Positions 1 through 8,463 of a DNA stretch of 64,000 nt are shown here, in pieces. The position numbers and the translations under genes were made by a program. The notes under the pieces are model-generated. The model saw nothing but the letters and a program-made list of their open reading frames with translations, was not told the origin of the DNA and ran no database searches. Numbering within the stretch: position 1 is the stretch's first letter; every line of letters begins with the position of its first letter. Source of the stretch: Nocardioidaceae bacterium SCSIO 66511 (GTDB lineage: Bacteria > Actinomycetota > Actinomycetes > Propionibacteriales > Nocardioidaceae); the NCBI GenBank assembly GCA_023100825.1, contig CP095846.1, positions 1,612,001 through 1,676,000 on the forward strand, read 5' to 3'.

Positions 1-166
1 GGGATCCGGCGCTGTCCGATCCGGCATCCGGCCCGTCTGTATTCGCCTTGCTCCGCGATCCAGCGGTCTTGTCGGAGGGTTCGGCACCGGGGTCGTCGTC
101 GGTGCACGCCGTACCGGTGAGCGCGACTGCGCCGAGCCCGACCAGGAAGCCTCGCCGATTCACCAT
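1..166 (-). CDS. Tat-type lipoprotein, N-terminal part
   Basis: This reading frame begins with ATG at 166 on the minus strand and runs off the left edge of the window, so only about 55 residues are visible. The protein opens MVNRRGFLVGLGAVALTGTA. It has a twin-arginine motif (RRGFL), a hydrophobic stretch and a lipobox ending in Cys21 (TGTAC). An acidic, Ser/Gly-rich linker follows (TDDDPGAEPSDK). This is the layout of a folded protein exported by the Tat route and lipid-anchored on the outer face of the membrane. The functional domain lies outside the window, so no function can be given. The signal peptide itself is clear. Confidence 0.75.
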   Translation of the reverse strand, partial: MVNRRGFLVGLGAVALTGTACTDDDPGAEPSDKTAGSRSKANTDGPDAGSDSAGS

Positions 167-340
167 GTTGCGATCATCTCCGACGCTGCGAGCATCGCCA
201 AGCGCGGCGAGTACGCGCGGCCGTCGGGTGTAGGCCGACCCGATCGCGGTGGCGGCGCGCCGGTGAGCGGAGTGCGGTCGGCGGGCGTACCGTGTCGGGT
301 GCAGGCTGCAACCGACGTTGGCTTCGAAAGGGATCGACGC

Positions 341-2038
341 GTGGTACTCGCACAGGAATCGCTCCGCCTCGACACCGACTTCTTCGACTACGCGCTGATC
401 GCGCTCTACTTCGTCTTCGTGCTCGGCATCGGGTACGCCGCCAAGCTGCGGGTGTCGTCGAGTATCGACTTCTTCCTCTCGGGAAGGTCGCTGCCCGCGT
501 GGGTCACCGGTCTCGCGTTCATCTCAGCGAACCTCGGCGCGGTCGAGATCATGGGTATGTCGGCGAACGGCGCGCAGTTCGGCATGGCGACGATGCACTA
601 CTTCTGGATCGGCGCAGTCCCCGCCATGTTGTTCCTCGGTGTCGTGATGATGCCGTTCTACTACGGGTCTGGCGTACGAAGCGTGCCGGAGTTCATGCGC
701 CGACGCTTCGGAACCGGCGCACACCTGGTGAATGCGCTGAGCTTCGCTCTCGCCCAGATCCTGATCGCGGGCGTCAACCTGTACCTGCTCGCGTCGATCG
801 TCGAAGCCCTGCTCGGCTGGGATCTCTGGGTCTCGCTCGTCGTCGCCGCGGTGGTCGTACTCAGCTACACCGCGCTCGGCGGCCTGTCGGCGGCGATCTA
901 CAACGAGGTGCTTCAGTTCTTCATCATCGTCGCGGCGTTGCTGCCGCTGACGATCGTCGCCTTGCACAAGATCGGCGGCTGGGACGGCCTGACCGACGCC
1001 GTCTCGGACAGCCCGGGCGGCTCCGAGCAGATGTCGTCGTGGCCCGGTCTCGGACTCACCGGCTTCGACAGCCCGTTCTGGTCGGTGGTCGGCATCGTGT
1101 TCGGGCTGGGGTTCGTGCTCAGCTTCGGGTACTGGACGACGAACTTCGTCGAAGTGCAGCGGGCCATGGCCTCGAACTCGATCTCGGCGGCGCGGCGCTC
1201 GCCGATCATCGGGGCGTACCCGAAGATGTTCATCCCGTTCATCGTGGTGATCCCGGGCATGATCGCGGCGATCATCGTCCCCGAGATCGCCGACTACAAG
1301 TCAGGTGCGACCAGCGACGGCGACTACAACGACGCCATCTTGTACCTGATGCGAGATCTGCTGCCCAACGGCATGCTCGGTGTGGCGATCGCAGGTCTTG
1401 TCGCCTCCTTCATGGCAGGCATGGCCGCCAACATCTCGGCATTCAACACGGTCTTCAGCTACGACCTCTGGCAGCAGTACGTGATCCGTGACCGGCACGA
1501 CTCGTACTACACGTTGATCGGGCGGTTGGCGACGGTCGGCGCGACCGTTTTCGCCATCGGAACGGCCCTGATCGCGTCCAGCTACGACAACCTGATGAAC
1601 TACCTGCAGACGTTGTTCGGGTTCTTCAACGCTCCGCTGTTCGCGACGTTCATCCTCGGCATGTTCTGGAAGCGGATGAGCGCGGCGGCCGGTTGGAGCG
1701 GTCTCGTCGCCGGAACGCTCGCGGCAGTTCTGGTCGGCATCCTCAGCGAGGACATGCTCGGTTCGTTGAGTACCGGTGCTCTCGACCTCACCGGACAGGG
1801 CGCGAGCTTTGTCGCCGCGGGTGCCGCGTTCGCCGTCGACATCGTGGTGAGCGTCCTCGTCACCCTCGTCACCAGACCGAAGCCGGAGTCGGAGCTGACC
1901 GGGCTCGTCTACTCGCTGACACCGAAGGAGACGTTGACCGATCCGGACCAGGAGCATCTACCGTGGTACCAGTCGCCGGTGAAGCTGGCGGGTGTCGCCC
2001 TGGTGCTCGTCATCATCTTGAACCTGTTGTTCCTGTGA
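341..2038 (+). CDS. Sodium:solute symporter (SSS/SLC5 family)
   Basis: A 565-residue, very hydrophobic protein with roughly 13-14 membrane spans. It resembles the solute:sodium symporter family, which uses the sodium gradient to import sugars, organic acids or amino acids. The N-terminal span region (DYALIALYFVFVLGIGY) and the stretch around residue 263 (GYWTTNFVEVQRAMAS) are typical of the SGLT-like branch, which suggests but does not prove a sugar or polyol substrate. GTG at 341 was chosen because AAAGGGA lies 8 bases upstream. A longer frame back to 263 adds residues that look non-conserved. A small membrane protein follows after 22 bases and is probably co-transcribed. Confidence 0.85.
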   Translation: MVLAQESLRLDTDFFDYALIALYFVFVLGIGYAAKLRVSSSIDFFLSGRSLPAWVTGLAFISANLGAVEIMGMSANGAQFGMATMHYFWIGAVPAMLFLGVVMMPFYYGSGVRSVPEFMRRRFGTGAHLVNALSFALAQILIAGVNLYLLASIVEALLGWDLWVSLVVAAVVVLSYTALGGLSAAIYNEVLQFFIIVAALLPLTIVALHKIGGWDGLTDAVSDSPGGSEQMSSWPGLGLTGFDSPFWSVVGIVFGLGFVLSFGYWTTNFVEVQRAMASNSISAARRSPIIGAYPKMFIPFIVVIPGMIAAIIVPEIADYKSGATSDGDYNDAILYLMRDLLPNGMLGVAIAGLVASFMAGMAANISAFNTVFSYDLWQQYVIRDRHDSYYTLIGRLATVGATVFAIGTALIASSYDNLMNYLQTLFGFFNAPLFATFILGMFWKRMSAAAGWSGLVAGTLAAVLVGILSEDMLGSLSTGALDLTGQGASFVAAGAAFAVDIVVSVLVTLVTRPKPESELTGLVYSLTPKETLTDPDQEHLPWYQSPVKLAGVALVLVIILNLLFL

Positions 2039-2060
2039 GCGTACGAAGGGACTGACCGAC

Positions 2061-2318
2061 ATGGCATCGACGCAACGTCGCAGCAGCCGTACGGCCGGCG
2101 CGTTCGACATCCGACTCGTCATCGGGGCGCTGATCGGGATCTACGGGATCGTGCTGATCTGCCTCGGGCTCTTCAACGCCACCGACGCCGAGCTCGACAA
2201 GGCCGACGGCATGAACGTGAACCTGTGGGCGGGCATCGGCATGCTGGTTGTATCGATCCTGATGGCTTTGTGGGCATGGTTGCGGCCGACGGTCATCCCG
2301 GCTGACGACGACAGCTGA
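2061..2318 (+). CDS. Small two-span membrane protein next to the symporter
   Basis: 85 residues with two predicted membrane helices (about residues 18-38 and 55-75), a basic N-terminus (STQRRSSRTAG) and a short acidic C-terminus. I do not recognise a named family. It starts 22 bases after the symporter stop and is preceded by the purine-rich stretch GAAGGGA, so the two genes probably form one transcript. Small membrane proteins beside SSS transporters can be accessory subunits. That role is inferred from position only. Confidence 0.7.
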   Translation: MASTQRRSSRTAGAFDIRLVIGALIGIYGIVLICLGLFNATDAELDKADGMNVNLWAGIGMLVVSILMALWAWLRPTVIPADDDS

Positions 2319-2332
2319 CAGCGACAGCTGAC

Positions 2333-2481
2333 GACGAGGATCCGTTTTCGGCGGTTTGGGTTGCTTGTCGGCTAGCCCGTTCCTTGGGTTGCCGGCCTTC
2401 ATCGTTTCTCGTGCGCTTCGGTGCAGACCGCTTTGGCGGCGACGAGGATCCCGTTCCGGCTGGTTCGGTTGCTTGTCGGCT
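2333..2481. repeat. Imperfect direct repeat, two copies 108 bp apart
   Basis: Two 41-bp copies at 2333-2373 and 2441-2481 match at 35 of 41 positions without gaps. Both begin GACGAGGATCC and end TTGCTTGTCGGCT. They lie between the small membrane protein and the 13E12-type gene. I see no protein-coding potential in them. Dispersed or local repeats next to 13E12/DUF222 genes are known in actinobacteria, so these may belong to that gene's unit. Confidence 0.7.
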
Positions 2482-2535
2482 GACCCGATCCGCCGGTTTC
2501 CCGGTTGCCGGTCTGCCCTCAGCTGACCGGCCGAG

Positions 2536-2588
2536 AAGATTCTTCAAGAATCTTCGTTTTCCTTGTGGATAAGGGCTTCTGAGCCCTT
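2536..2588. promoter_or_regulatory. Two palindromes ahead of the 13E12 gene
   Basis: A perfect 19-bp palindrome lies at 2536-2554, with arms AAGATTCTT and AAGAATCTT around one C, in an A+T-rich patch. A second dyad lies at 2571-2588 (AAGGGCT, 4-base loop, AGCCCTT), ten bases before the likely start region of the next gene. The first could be an operator. The second could be a hairpin in the 5' leader. Neither matches an operator I can name. Confidence 0.45.
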
Positions 2589-2597
2589 CGACTGTCA

Positions 2598-4049
2598 GTG
2601 GCGGCTGGCATGATGACGGTTATGAGGACGGCGAACCTGATCGACGATGTCGAGACCACCGATGGTCTCGACCTCGCGGCGGCCGCTCGTGCTCAGCTCG
2701 CCCGCATCGAGGCTACACAGTTCGATGCGGTGTTGGCGTATCTGCGGCAGATCGCTGTCGAGCCGCTCGCCCGGGCGGGTGGGGTGAATGAATGGACCCG
2801 GTACGGCGGGTCAGGGACACCGTCGGTGTCGGAGTATGCGGTCGCCGAAGTCGGCCCCGTCCTCGGCCTGTCCGCCAACGGGGCACGGGCGCTGATCGCC
2901 GACGCGGTTGATCTGGCGTATCGGCTGCCGCGGCTGTATGCGTGTCTGCATGACGGGAGTGTGGATGGGTGGCGGATCCGGAAAGTCGCGCGTGCGACGC
3001 GGGAGTTCACCATCGCCCAAGCCTCCGATGCCGACCGGCGGCTGTCGGCTGCGAATGTCGACGGGACCCCGCTGATCGCACGGATCACCATGCCGCGGCT
3101 GCAGTTGGTGTTGGATCAGATCCGGTTCGTCGACGACCCCGACGGTGCCGAAAAGAAGCGCCGGGAGGCGCGCAGGCGGCGGGGTGTGACGATCTGGTTC
3201 GAAGACGGCGTCGCCCACATTACGGGCACCCTGTCGGTCGACGACGGCCAACGACTCGACCAACGTCTTGATCAGTTGGTGGAGTCGATGCGGTTCCTCG
3301 GCGACACCCGCCCTGATCACATCCTCCGGTCGGTGGCGATGGGCATGGTCCACGAACCCGACAACCTCGACGACCTCTACACCCTGGTCGCCGACAAAAC
3401 CGACGACGTACCAGCCGAACCGGAATCTGAAACCGAGTCTGAGTCGAAGCCGTCGCGCAGGCGTCGCCGTCGTGGGTTGCGGGAGACGGTGCTCTACGTT
3501 CATTACGACCGGTGCTGGGGCACCTGGTCACTCGACGACGTCGGCGCCATCACCCGGTCGGAGGCCGAACAGATCCTCGGCAAATCATCGCGGGTGGTGG
3601 TGAAGCCGGTGATCGATTTGGAGACGACAATCTCGACCACCGGCTACGTCGCACCACCGCCGCTACGCGAGCAGACCGCACTGATGAACGGCCTCACCTG
3701 CACATTCCCGTACTGCAACCGACCGGCGAAACTCGGCGACTACGACCACATCCGCAACTACACCGACGGCGGCCCCACGGATTCCAGAAATGGACACAGG
3801 TTGTGTCGGTTCCATCACCGGGCGAAGACGTTCACCGCCTGGACCGTCACGTGCCCGGCACCCGGAATCTGGCTCTGGCTCTCACCCGCCGGACGTTCAT
3901 ACCTCGTCACCGCCGGCACCACCACCAAACTCCCCGGCCAAGTAGACACATGCGTCCACGAGAAGCGAAACGTAGCGCCGCCTGACACCCCGCCACCCGA
4001 GCACCACCGTGGCGGGGCACAGGCACGCTCTCGAAGTGCATGCACCTAA
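2598..4049 (+). CDS. DUF222/13E12-family protein with HNH nuclease domain
   Basis: 483 residues if read from GTG 2598. ATG codons at 2610, 2613 and 2622 are alternatives, and no ribosome-binding site decides between them. The N-terminal two thirds match the DUF222 (13E12 repeat) domain of actinobacteria. The C-terminal part carries an HNH motif (CTFPYCNRPAKLGDYDH, then NGHRLCRFHH), with the Cys pairs and His residues expected for a zinc-supported HNH endonuclease. A basic, Ser/Glu-rich linker (about residues 275-293) joins them. These genes are multicopy in many actinobacteria and often linked to repeats and phage insertion. Their cellular role is not settled. The 3' end overlaps the convergent hydrolase gene by 4 bases. 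Confidence 0.85.
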   Translation: MAAGMMTVMRTANLIDDVETTDGLDLAAAARAQLARIEATQFDAVLAYLRQIAVEPLARAGGVNEWTRYGGSGTPSVSEYAVAEVGPVLGLSANGARALIADAVDLAYRLPRLYACLHDGSVDGWRIRKVARATREFTIAQASDADRRLSAANVDGTPLIARITMPRLQLVLDQIRFVDDPDGAEKKRREARRRRGVTIWFEDGVAHITGTLSVDDGQRLDQRLDQLVESMRFLGDTRPDHILRSVAMGMVHEPDNLDDLYTLVADKTDDVPAEPESETESESKPSRRRRRRGLRETVLYVHYDRCWGTWSLDDVGAITRSEAEQILGKSSRVVVKPVIDLETTISTTGYVAPPPLREQTALMNGLTCTFPYCNRPAKLGDYDHIRNYTDGGPTDSRNGHRLCRFHHRAKTFTAWTVTCPAPGIWLWLSPAGRSYLVTAGTTTKLPGQVDTCVHEKRNVAPPDTPPPEHHRGGAQARSRSACT

Positions 4050-4780
4050 TGCATCAGGTGGCGGGCGAAGAACCGCACCATGCTGTCCAGTTCGTACGCC
4101 GGAATCTCCCCGTGTCTACCCGGGTTGGCGTGCAGGGTCTTCTCGGTGGACCCGAGTCGGTCGAAGAGCTCGATGCACGTCTCGCGTGGCACCCGCTCAT
4201 CGTCCCATTGCACCAGGAACTCGACGGGAACGGTGATCTGCGCCGCCGCCTCGGTCGATGCGATGGCGCCTCCGAGGCCGAGGACCGCTGCCCGAACCCG
4301 AGGCTCGGCGGCCACGAACGGAACGCCGAGCCCGCATCCGAGGGAGACGCCGAAGTAGCCCACCGGACCCGCGCCGACGTGATCGAGTTGCTGGACCTCG
4401 TCGAGTACGGCCCGCCATTCGGGCACTGTCTGGCGAGCGACGAGAGCTTGGAACTCCGCGATCAGCGGGGCCAGCTCTTCGCCGGCTTCGATGCGTTCTT
4501 GGTTCTCGGCTGCGAGTCGGTCGTACGCCGGCTCGCGCGGCCGGTCACCGTGGGCGGGAGCGTCGACCGCCACGACTGCAAAGCCGCATTCGATGACGAG
4601 ACGTCGGGCGCGGACGAGCATGCCCGGGGCGAGCTTGTGCTGACCGCCGCCGTGACACATCAGGACAAGAGGCCGCGGGCCGCGGGCGTCAGCCGGAGAC
4701 CAGAGCACACCGGGGATGTGCTCGAGGTCGAAGAGGTGCTGGGAGACGCCGTCGACAGACGACGCGGAAGTGAAACGCAT
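4046..4780 (-). CDS. Alpha/beta-hydrolase (dienelactone-hydrolase-like)
   Basis: 244 residues with an alpha/beta-hydrolase fold. HGGG (residues 43-46) would form the oxyanion region. GVSLG (144-148) holds the nucleophile Ser146. Asp193 or Asp194 (QWDDERVP) and His223 (GRHGEIP) complete a plausible triad. It is a cytosolic hydrolase of the prolyl-oligopeptidase/dienelactone-hydrolase group, substrate unknown. The ATG at 4780 has AAGGGGGA just upstream on the minus strand. The gene stands alone, converging on the DUF222 gene and divergent from leuS. Its 5' leader has strong dyads, described separately. Confidence 0.8.
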   Translation of the reverse strand: MRFTSASSVDGVSQHLFDLEHIPGVLWSPADARGPRPLVLMCHGGGQHKLAPGMLVRARRLVIECGFAVVAVDAPAHGDRPREPAYDRLAAENQERIEAGEELAPLIAEFQALVARQTVPEWRAVLDEVQQLDHVGAGPVGYFGVSLGCGLGVPFVAAEPRVRAAVLGLGGAIASTEAAAQITVPVEFLVQWDDERVPRETCIELFDRLGSTEKTLHANPGRHGEIPAYELDSMVRFFARHLMH

Positions 4781-4786
4781 TTGGGA

Positions 4787-4877
4787 ATCCCCCTTCGGGA
4801 TGCCTCCTGCGGGAACTCCCTAGGCCATGCGGGGAGGGAGACCCGACCTGTTCGAAGCGTTGATCGGTCTCACCTCC
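4787..4877 (-). promoter_or_regulatory. Folded 5' leader of the hydrolase gene
   Basis: Read on the minus strand, this leader has a long imperfect stem (4864-4877 pairing with 4833-4846, about 12 pairs with single bulges) and a short hairpin at 4787-4801 (ATCCC/GGGAT arms). The short hairpin includes the AGGGGGA ribosome-binding site of the hydrolase. Masking of that site could control translation. I cannot match it to a known riboswitch class. Confidence 0.35.
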
Positions 4878-4927
4878 TGAGGTTGCAGTCGAGCACGGCG
4901 GGCCCGAACGTACCACGGTCGTTGCGG

Positions 4928-4940
4928 TACGATGACCTCG
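4928..4940 (+). promoter_or_regulatory. -10 element of the leuS leader, leaderless start
   Basis: TACGAT at 4928-4933 fits the actinobacterial -10 consensus TANNNT. It sits 6 bases before GTG 4940, which places the transcription start at or next to that codon. No convincing -35 box is visible. The leader peptide would thus be translated from a leaderless mRNA. Confidence 0.5.
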
Positions 4941-4969
4941 TGCACGTAGATGTACTCCTTCTTACGTAG
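4940..4969 (+). CDS. Leucine-rich leader peptide for leuS
   Basis: A nine-codon frame reads MHVDVLLLT and stops at TAG 4967. It contains three consecutive leucine codons, CTC CTT CTT. CTT is rare in such G+C-rich DNA, so it should be decoded slowly when charged tRNA-Leu is short. The frame lies directly in front of two hairpins and a T-run and 120 bases before leucyl-tRNA synthetase. This is the classic layout of a transcription attenuator sensing leucine charging. A competing frame from ATG 4932 (MTSCT) has no leucine. The call rests on sequence layout and the match between the peptide and the downstream gene. Confidence 0.65.
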   Translation: MHVDVLLLT

Positions 4970-5024
4970 CCGCACTGATCAACACCGACAGTGCGGCAAG
5001 CCCTCGTGACCGGGGGCTTTTTTT
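4970..5024 (+). terminator. Attenuator hairpin and intrinsic terminator before leuS
   Basis: CCGCACTG (4970-4977) pairs perfectly with CAGTGCGG (4989-4996). One base later AAGCCC (4998-5003) pairs with GGGCTT (5014-5019), followed by seven T residues (5018-5024), which forms a textbook intrinsic terminator. The first hairpin begins right after the leader-peptide stop codon, so ribosome position would decide which structure forms. I could not identify the exact antiterminator pairing by eye. Confidence 0.7.
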
Positions 5025-5088
5025 GTTGGAACGGGCACCTACGTCTGTCCGCGTCGAACGGTCGAACCTCAGCCCAGGAGAGAACCCA

Positions 5089-7932
5089 GTGAGCGTCGAA
5101 GACACCAACCCAGTGCCGCACCGTTACGACAGTGCGCTCGCTGCCGATATCGAGGCGCGCTGGCAGCGGCGTTGGCACGACGACGGAGTCTTCGAGGCGG
5201 CGAACCCGGTCGGCGATCTGGCGACCGGCGAAGACGTCTGGAAACGCGACAAGTACTTCATCATGGACATGTTCCCGTACCCATCCGGTGCGGGGCTGCA
5301 CGTCGGCCACCCGCTCGGCTACATCGCCACCGATGTCATCGGGCGCCATCAGCGGATGCTCGGCAAGAACGTCCTGCACGCGCTGGGCTATGACGCGTTC
5401 GGACTGCCTGCCGAGCAGTACGCCGTGCAGACCGGCGCACATCCGCGCAAGACGACCGAGCAGAACATCATCACGATGCGACGGCAGCTGAATCGCCTCG
5501 GCCTGGCTCATGACGAGCGCCGCAGCTTCGCGACGATCGATCCCGAGTTCGTCCGCTGGACACAGTGGATCTTCCTGCAGATCTTCAACTCCTGGTACGA
5601 CCGTGACGCCGATCGCGCCCGGCCGATCACCGAGCTGGAGGAGGAGTTCGCAAGCGGTGCGCGCGCAACGCCGTCGGGCCGCCCCTGGTCGGAGCACGAC
5701 GCAGGCGAGCGCCGTAACGCGCTCGCGGAGTACCGACTCGCGTACATCGAGGAGACGCCGGTCAACTGGTGCCCGGGTCTCGGCACTGTCCTCGCCAACG
5801 AAGAGGTGACGTCGGAGGGCCGCAGCGAACGCGGCAACTTCCCCGTCTACACCCGCAATCTGCGCCAGTGGAACATGCGCATCACCGCGTACGCCGACCG
5901 GTTGATCGACGACCTCGACCGGGTCGACTGGCCCGAGCGGGTCAAGCTGATGCAGCGCAACTGGATCGGACGTTCGTCGGGCGCTCGGGTTCGCTTCCAG
6001 GTCGGCGCCGAGCAGGAGGTCGCGGTCTTCACGACGCGGCCCGACACGATCTTCGGTACGACGTTCGTCGTGCTCTCACCGGAGCATCCGACGGTCGCTG
6101 ACCTGGTGCCCGCCGAGTGGCCCGACGCGACCCCTGATGCGTGGACAAACGGACTGGCCACGCCCAGCGAGGCCGTCGAGGCTTATCGCGCCGAGGCGGC
6201 GTCCAAGACCGACGCCGAGCGGCAGGACGAGAAGCGCGCCAAGACCGGCGTCTTCACCGGTGCGTACGCAACCAACCCCGCGAATGGCCAGCAGATCCCT
6301 GTCTTCGTCTCCGACTACGTTCTGATGGGCTACGGCACTGGCGCGGTGATGGGCGTACCCGGCGAAGACCAGCGCGACTGGGACTTCGCGACCAAGTACG
6401 GTCTGCCGATCGTACGAACGGTGCAGCCGCCCGACGACTTCGACGGTGAGGCGTACTCCGGTGTCGGCGCGATGATCAACTCGGCGAACGAGTCGGTCTC
6501 GCTCAACGGTCTCGACAAAGACGCCGCGATCGAGACGATCACGGGCTGGTTGGTCGAGCACGACCACGGCACCGCCACTACGACGTACCGGCTGCGCGAC
6601 TGGCTGTTCAGCAGGCAGCGTTACTGGGGCGAACCGTTCCCGGTCGTCTACGACGAGCACGAGCAGCCGATCGCGCTGCCCGACAACCTGTTGCCGGTCG
6701 ATCTGCCAGAGGTCGACGACTACTCGCCACGTACGTTCGAACCCGACGACGTGACCTCCGAGCCCGAGCCGCCGCTCGCGCGTGTGCCCGAGTGGGTCAA
6801 CGTCGAACTCGACCTCGGCGACGGTCCGAAGATGTACCGCCGCGAGACCAACACGATGCCGAACTGGGCCGGCTCGTCGTGGTACGAACTGCGCTACACC
6901 GATCCGCACAACAGCGACGTGCTGGCCGACCCGGAGAACGAGCGCTACTGGATGGGCCCGCGCGCCGAAGGCGATGCCGGCGGCGTCGACCTCTACATCG
7001 GCGGCGTCGAGCATGCGGTGCTGCACCTGCTCTACGCGCGCTTCTGGCACAAGGTGCTGTACGACCTCGGCCACGTCTCGAGCGAGGAGCCGTTCCAGCG
7101 GTTGTTCAACCAGGGCTACATCCAGGCGTACGCCTTCACCGACGAGCGCGGCGTGTACGTGCCCGCGGACCAGGTACTGGAGGAGGCCGACGAGCACGAT
7201 ACGAAGTACCTGTTCGACGGTGAGCCGGTCAACCGTGAGTACGGCAAGATGGGCAAGAGCCTGAAGAACGTCGTCACGCCCGACGAGATGTACGACGAGT
7301 TCGGCGCCGACACGTTCCGGGTCTACGAGATGTCGATGGGCCCCCTTGCCGACTCCCGGCCCTGGGAGACGCGCGCGGTCGTCGGCTCGCAGCGCTTCCT
7401 GCAGCGGGTATGGCGGCTGGTCGTCGACGAGTCGACGGGCGAGACGATCGCCACCGAAGACGCGGTAGGCGAGGAGACGCTGCGGGCGCTGCACAAGACC
7501 ATCGACGGCGTGCGTGCCGATATGGACCGCATGCACCTGAACACCGTCATCTCGAAGCTGATCGAGTACACCAGCCATCTGACCAAGTCGGGATGCACGG
7601 CGCGCGCGGCGGTCGAGCCCCTGGTGCTGATGCTGGCCCCGATCGCCCCGCACATCTGTGAGGAGCTGTGGTCGCGGCTCGGCCATGCCGAGTCACTGAC
7701 GTACGAGGCGTACCCGGAGGCCGACCCGGCCCACCTGGTCGACGACACCGTCACCTGTGTCGTGCAGGTCAAGGGCAAGGTACGCGGGCGCATCGACGTG
7801 TCGCCCGAGATCGGCGATGACGAACTGCGCGAGCTGGCGCTCGCGGAGCCGAACGTCGCGAAGTACGTCGACGGTCAGCAGATCCGCAAGGTGATCGTGC
7901 GGGCGCCGAACCTGGTGAACATCGTCGTCTGA
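5089..7932 (+). CDS. leuS: Leucyl-tRNA synthetase
   Basis: 947 residues, the usual length for actinobacterial LeuRS, a cytosolic class I enzyme that attaches leucine to tRNA-Leu. The HIGH motif appears as HVGH (residues 71-74) within [16 protein letters not shown]. The KMSKS loop appears as KMGKS (about 720-724). The CP1 editing domain shows [11 protein letters not shown] and [21 protein letters not shown], features of the site that removes mischarged amino acids. An acidic segment around residues 565-580 is lineage-specific. GTG 5089 is the start because AGGAGAGA lies 5 bases upstream. Expression is probably controlled by the leader peptide and terminator at 4940-5024. Confidence 0.97.
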   Translation: MSVEDTNPVPHRYDSALAADIEARWQRRWHDDGVFEAANPVGDLATGEDVWKRDKYFIMDMFPYPSGAGLHVGHPLGYIATDVIGRHQRMLGKNVLHALGYDAFGLPAEQYAVQTGAHPRKTTEQNIITMRRQLNRLGLAHDERRSFATIDPEFVRWTQWIFLQIFNSWYDRDADRARPITELEEEFASGARATPSGRPWSEHDAGERRNALAEYRLAYIEETPVNWCPGLGTVLANEEVTSEGRSERGNFPVYTRNLRQWNMRITAYADRLIDDLDRVDWPERVKLMQRNWIGRSSGARVRFQVGAEQEVAVFTTRPDTIFGTTFVVLSPEHPTVADLVPAEWPDATPDAWTNGLATPSEAVEAYRAEAASKTDAERQDEKRAKTGVFTGAYATNPANGQQIPVFVSDYVLMGYGTGAVMGVPGEDQRDWDFATKYGLPIVRTVQPPDDFDGEAYSGVGAMINSANESVSLNGLDKDAAIETITGWLVEHDHGTATTTYRLRDWLFSRQRYWGEPFPVVYDEHEQPIALPDNLLPVDLPEVDDYSPRTFEPDDVTSEPEPPLARVPEWVNVELDLGDGPKMYRRETNTMPNWAGSSWYELRYTDPHNSDVLADPENERYWMGPRAEGDAGGVDLYIGGVEHAVLHLLYARFWHKVLYDLGHVSSEEPFQRLFNQGYIQAYAFTDERGVYVPADQVLEEADEHDTKYLFDGEPVNREYGKMGKSLKNVVTPDEMYDEFGADTFRVYEMSMGPLADSRPWETRAVVGSQRFLQRVWRLVVDESTGETIATEDAVGEETLRALHKTIDGVRADMDRMHLNTVISKLIEYTSHLTKSGCTARAAVEPLVLMLAPIAPHICEELWSRLGHAESLTYEAYPEADPAHLVDDTVTCVVQVKGKVRGRIDVSPEIGDDELRELALAEPNVAKYVDGQQIRKVIVRAPNLVNIVV

Positions 7933-8091
7933 CCGAACCCTGCAGCCGGGGGATCTGTCGGCCCGACGCCGATTTGACCCGGGTTGCTCGGGATGGGATA
8001 TTGGACGGTGGCGCATGTGCTGCATTCTGCCGATCGGTACCGACAGCCGCGCCGCCACGACCCCACACTCGTACCGGAGGATGGATCGACC

Positions 8092-8283
8092 ATGGCCAAA
8101 GCGCTGCTCGGCTACGTGGGGCACAACGACCCCGTGCTTACCAGCGAGAATGCCCGTCTTCGACTTCGTGTCCGCGACCTCGAGGCAGAGGTCTCCCGGC
8201 TGAAGAACGAGAACGACGCGCTCCACGCCAACCTGTCGGCGTCGCTGACGCCCGAGGATCTGCTCGAACCCGTCTCCCACTGA
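8092..8283 (+). CDS. Small coiled-coil protein
   Basis: 63 residues beginning MAKALLGYVGHNDP, followed by a heptad-type coiled coil (LRLRVRDLEAEVSRLKNENDAL). It resembles a short conserved actinobacterial protein of unknown function. The ATG at 8092 has GGAGGA nine bases upstream. Reading back to 7984 would add residues without conserved character. It is a single gene between leuS and smc with no obvious operon partner. It may dimerise through the coil. No enzymatic motif is present. Confidence 0.75.
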   Translation: MAKALLGYVGHNDPVLTSENARLRLRVRDLEAEVSRLKNENDALHANLSASLTPEDLLEPVSH

Positions 8284-8463
8284 CGGTCGACGCGACACGC
8301 GAACGATCACCGTCCGTCGGGCGGCGAGACCGGCGTCGTACGCTGCACTCAGAGGTTCCACGCACCTGCTCGCGGAACTTCTGGGCTCTTCCCCGATGCC
8401 CCGTCGCCCGCCGGCGGCCGATAGCATCGCCTCCGCCGAACCGACTGTCTCGAGGAGTCCGCG

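Noticed and set aside
4900-5088. A T-box riboswitch for leuS
   Set aside because: No T-box bulge sequence or specifier-loop layout is visible, whereas a Leu-rich leader peptide and terminator are.
6076-7686. A 536-residue minus-strand frame inside leuS
   Set aside because: The leuS frame is intact, and the antisense translation has no recognisable fold or start signal.
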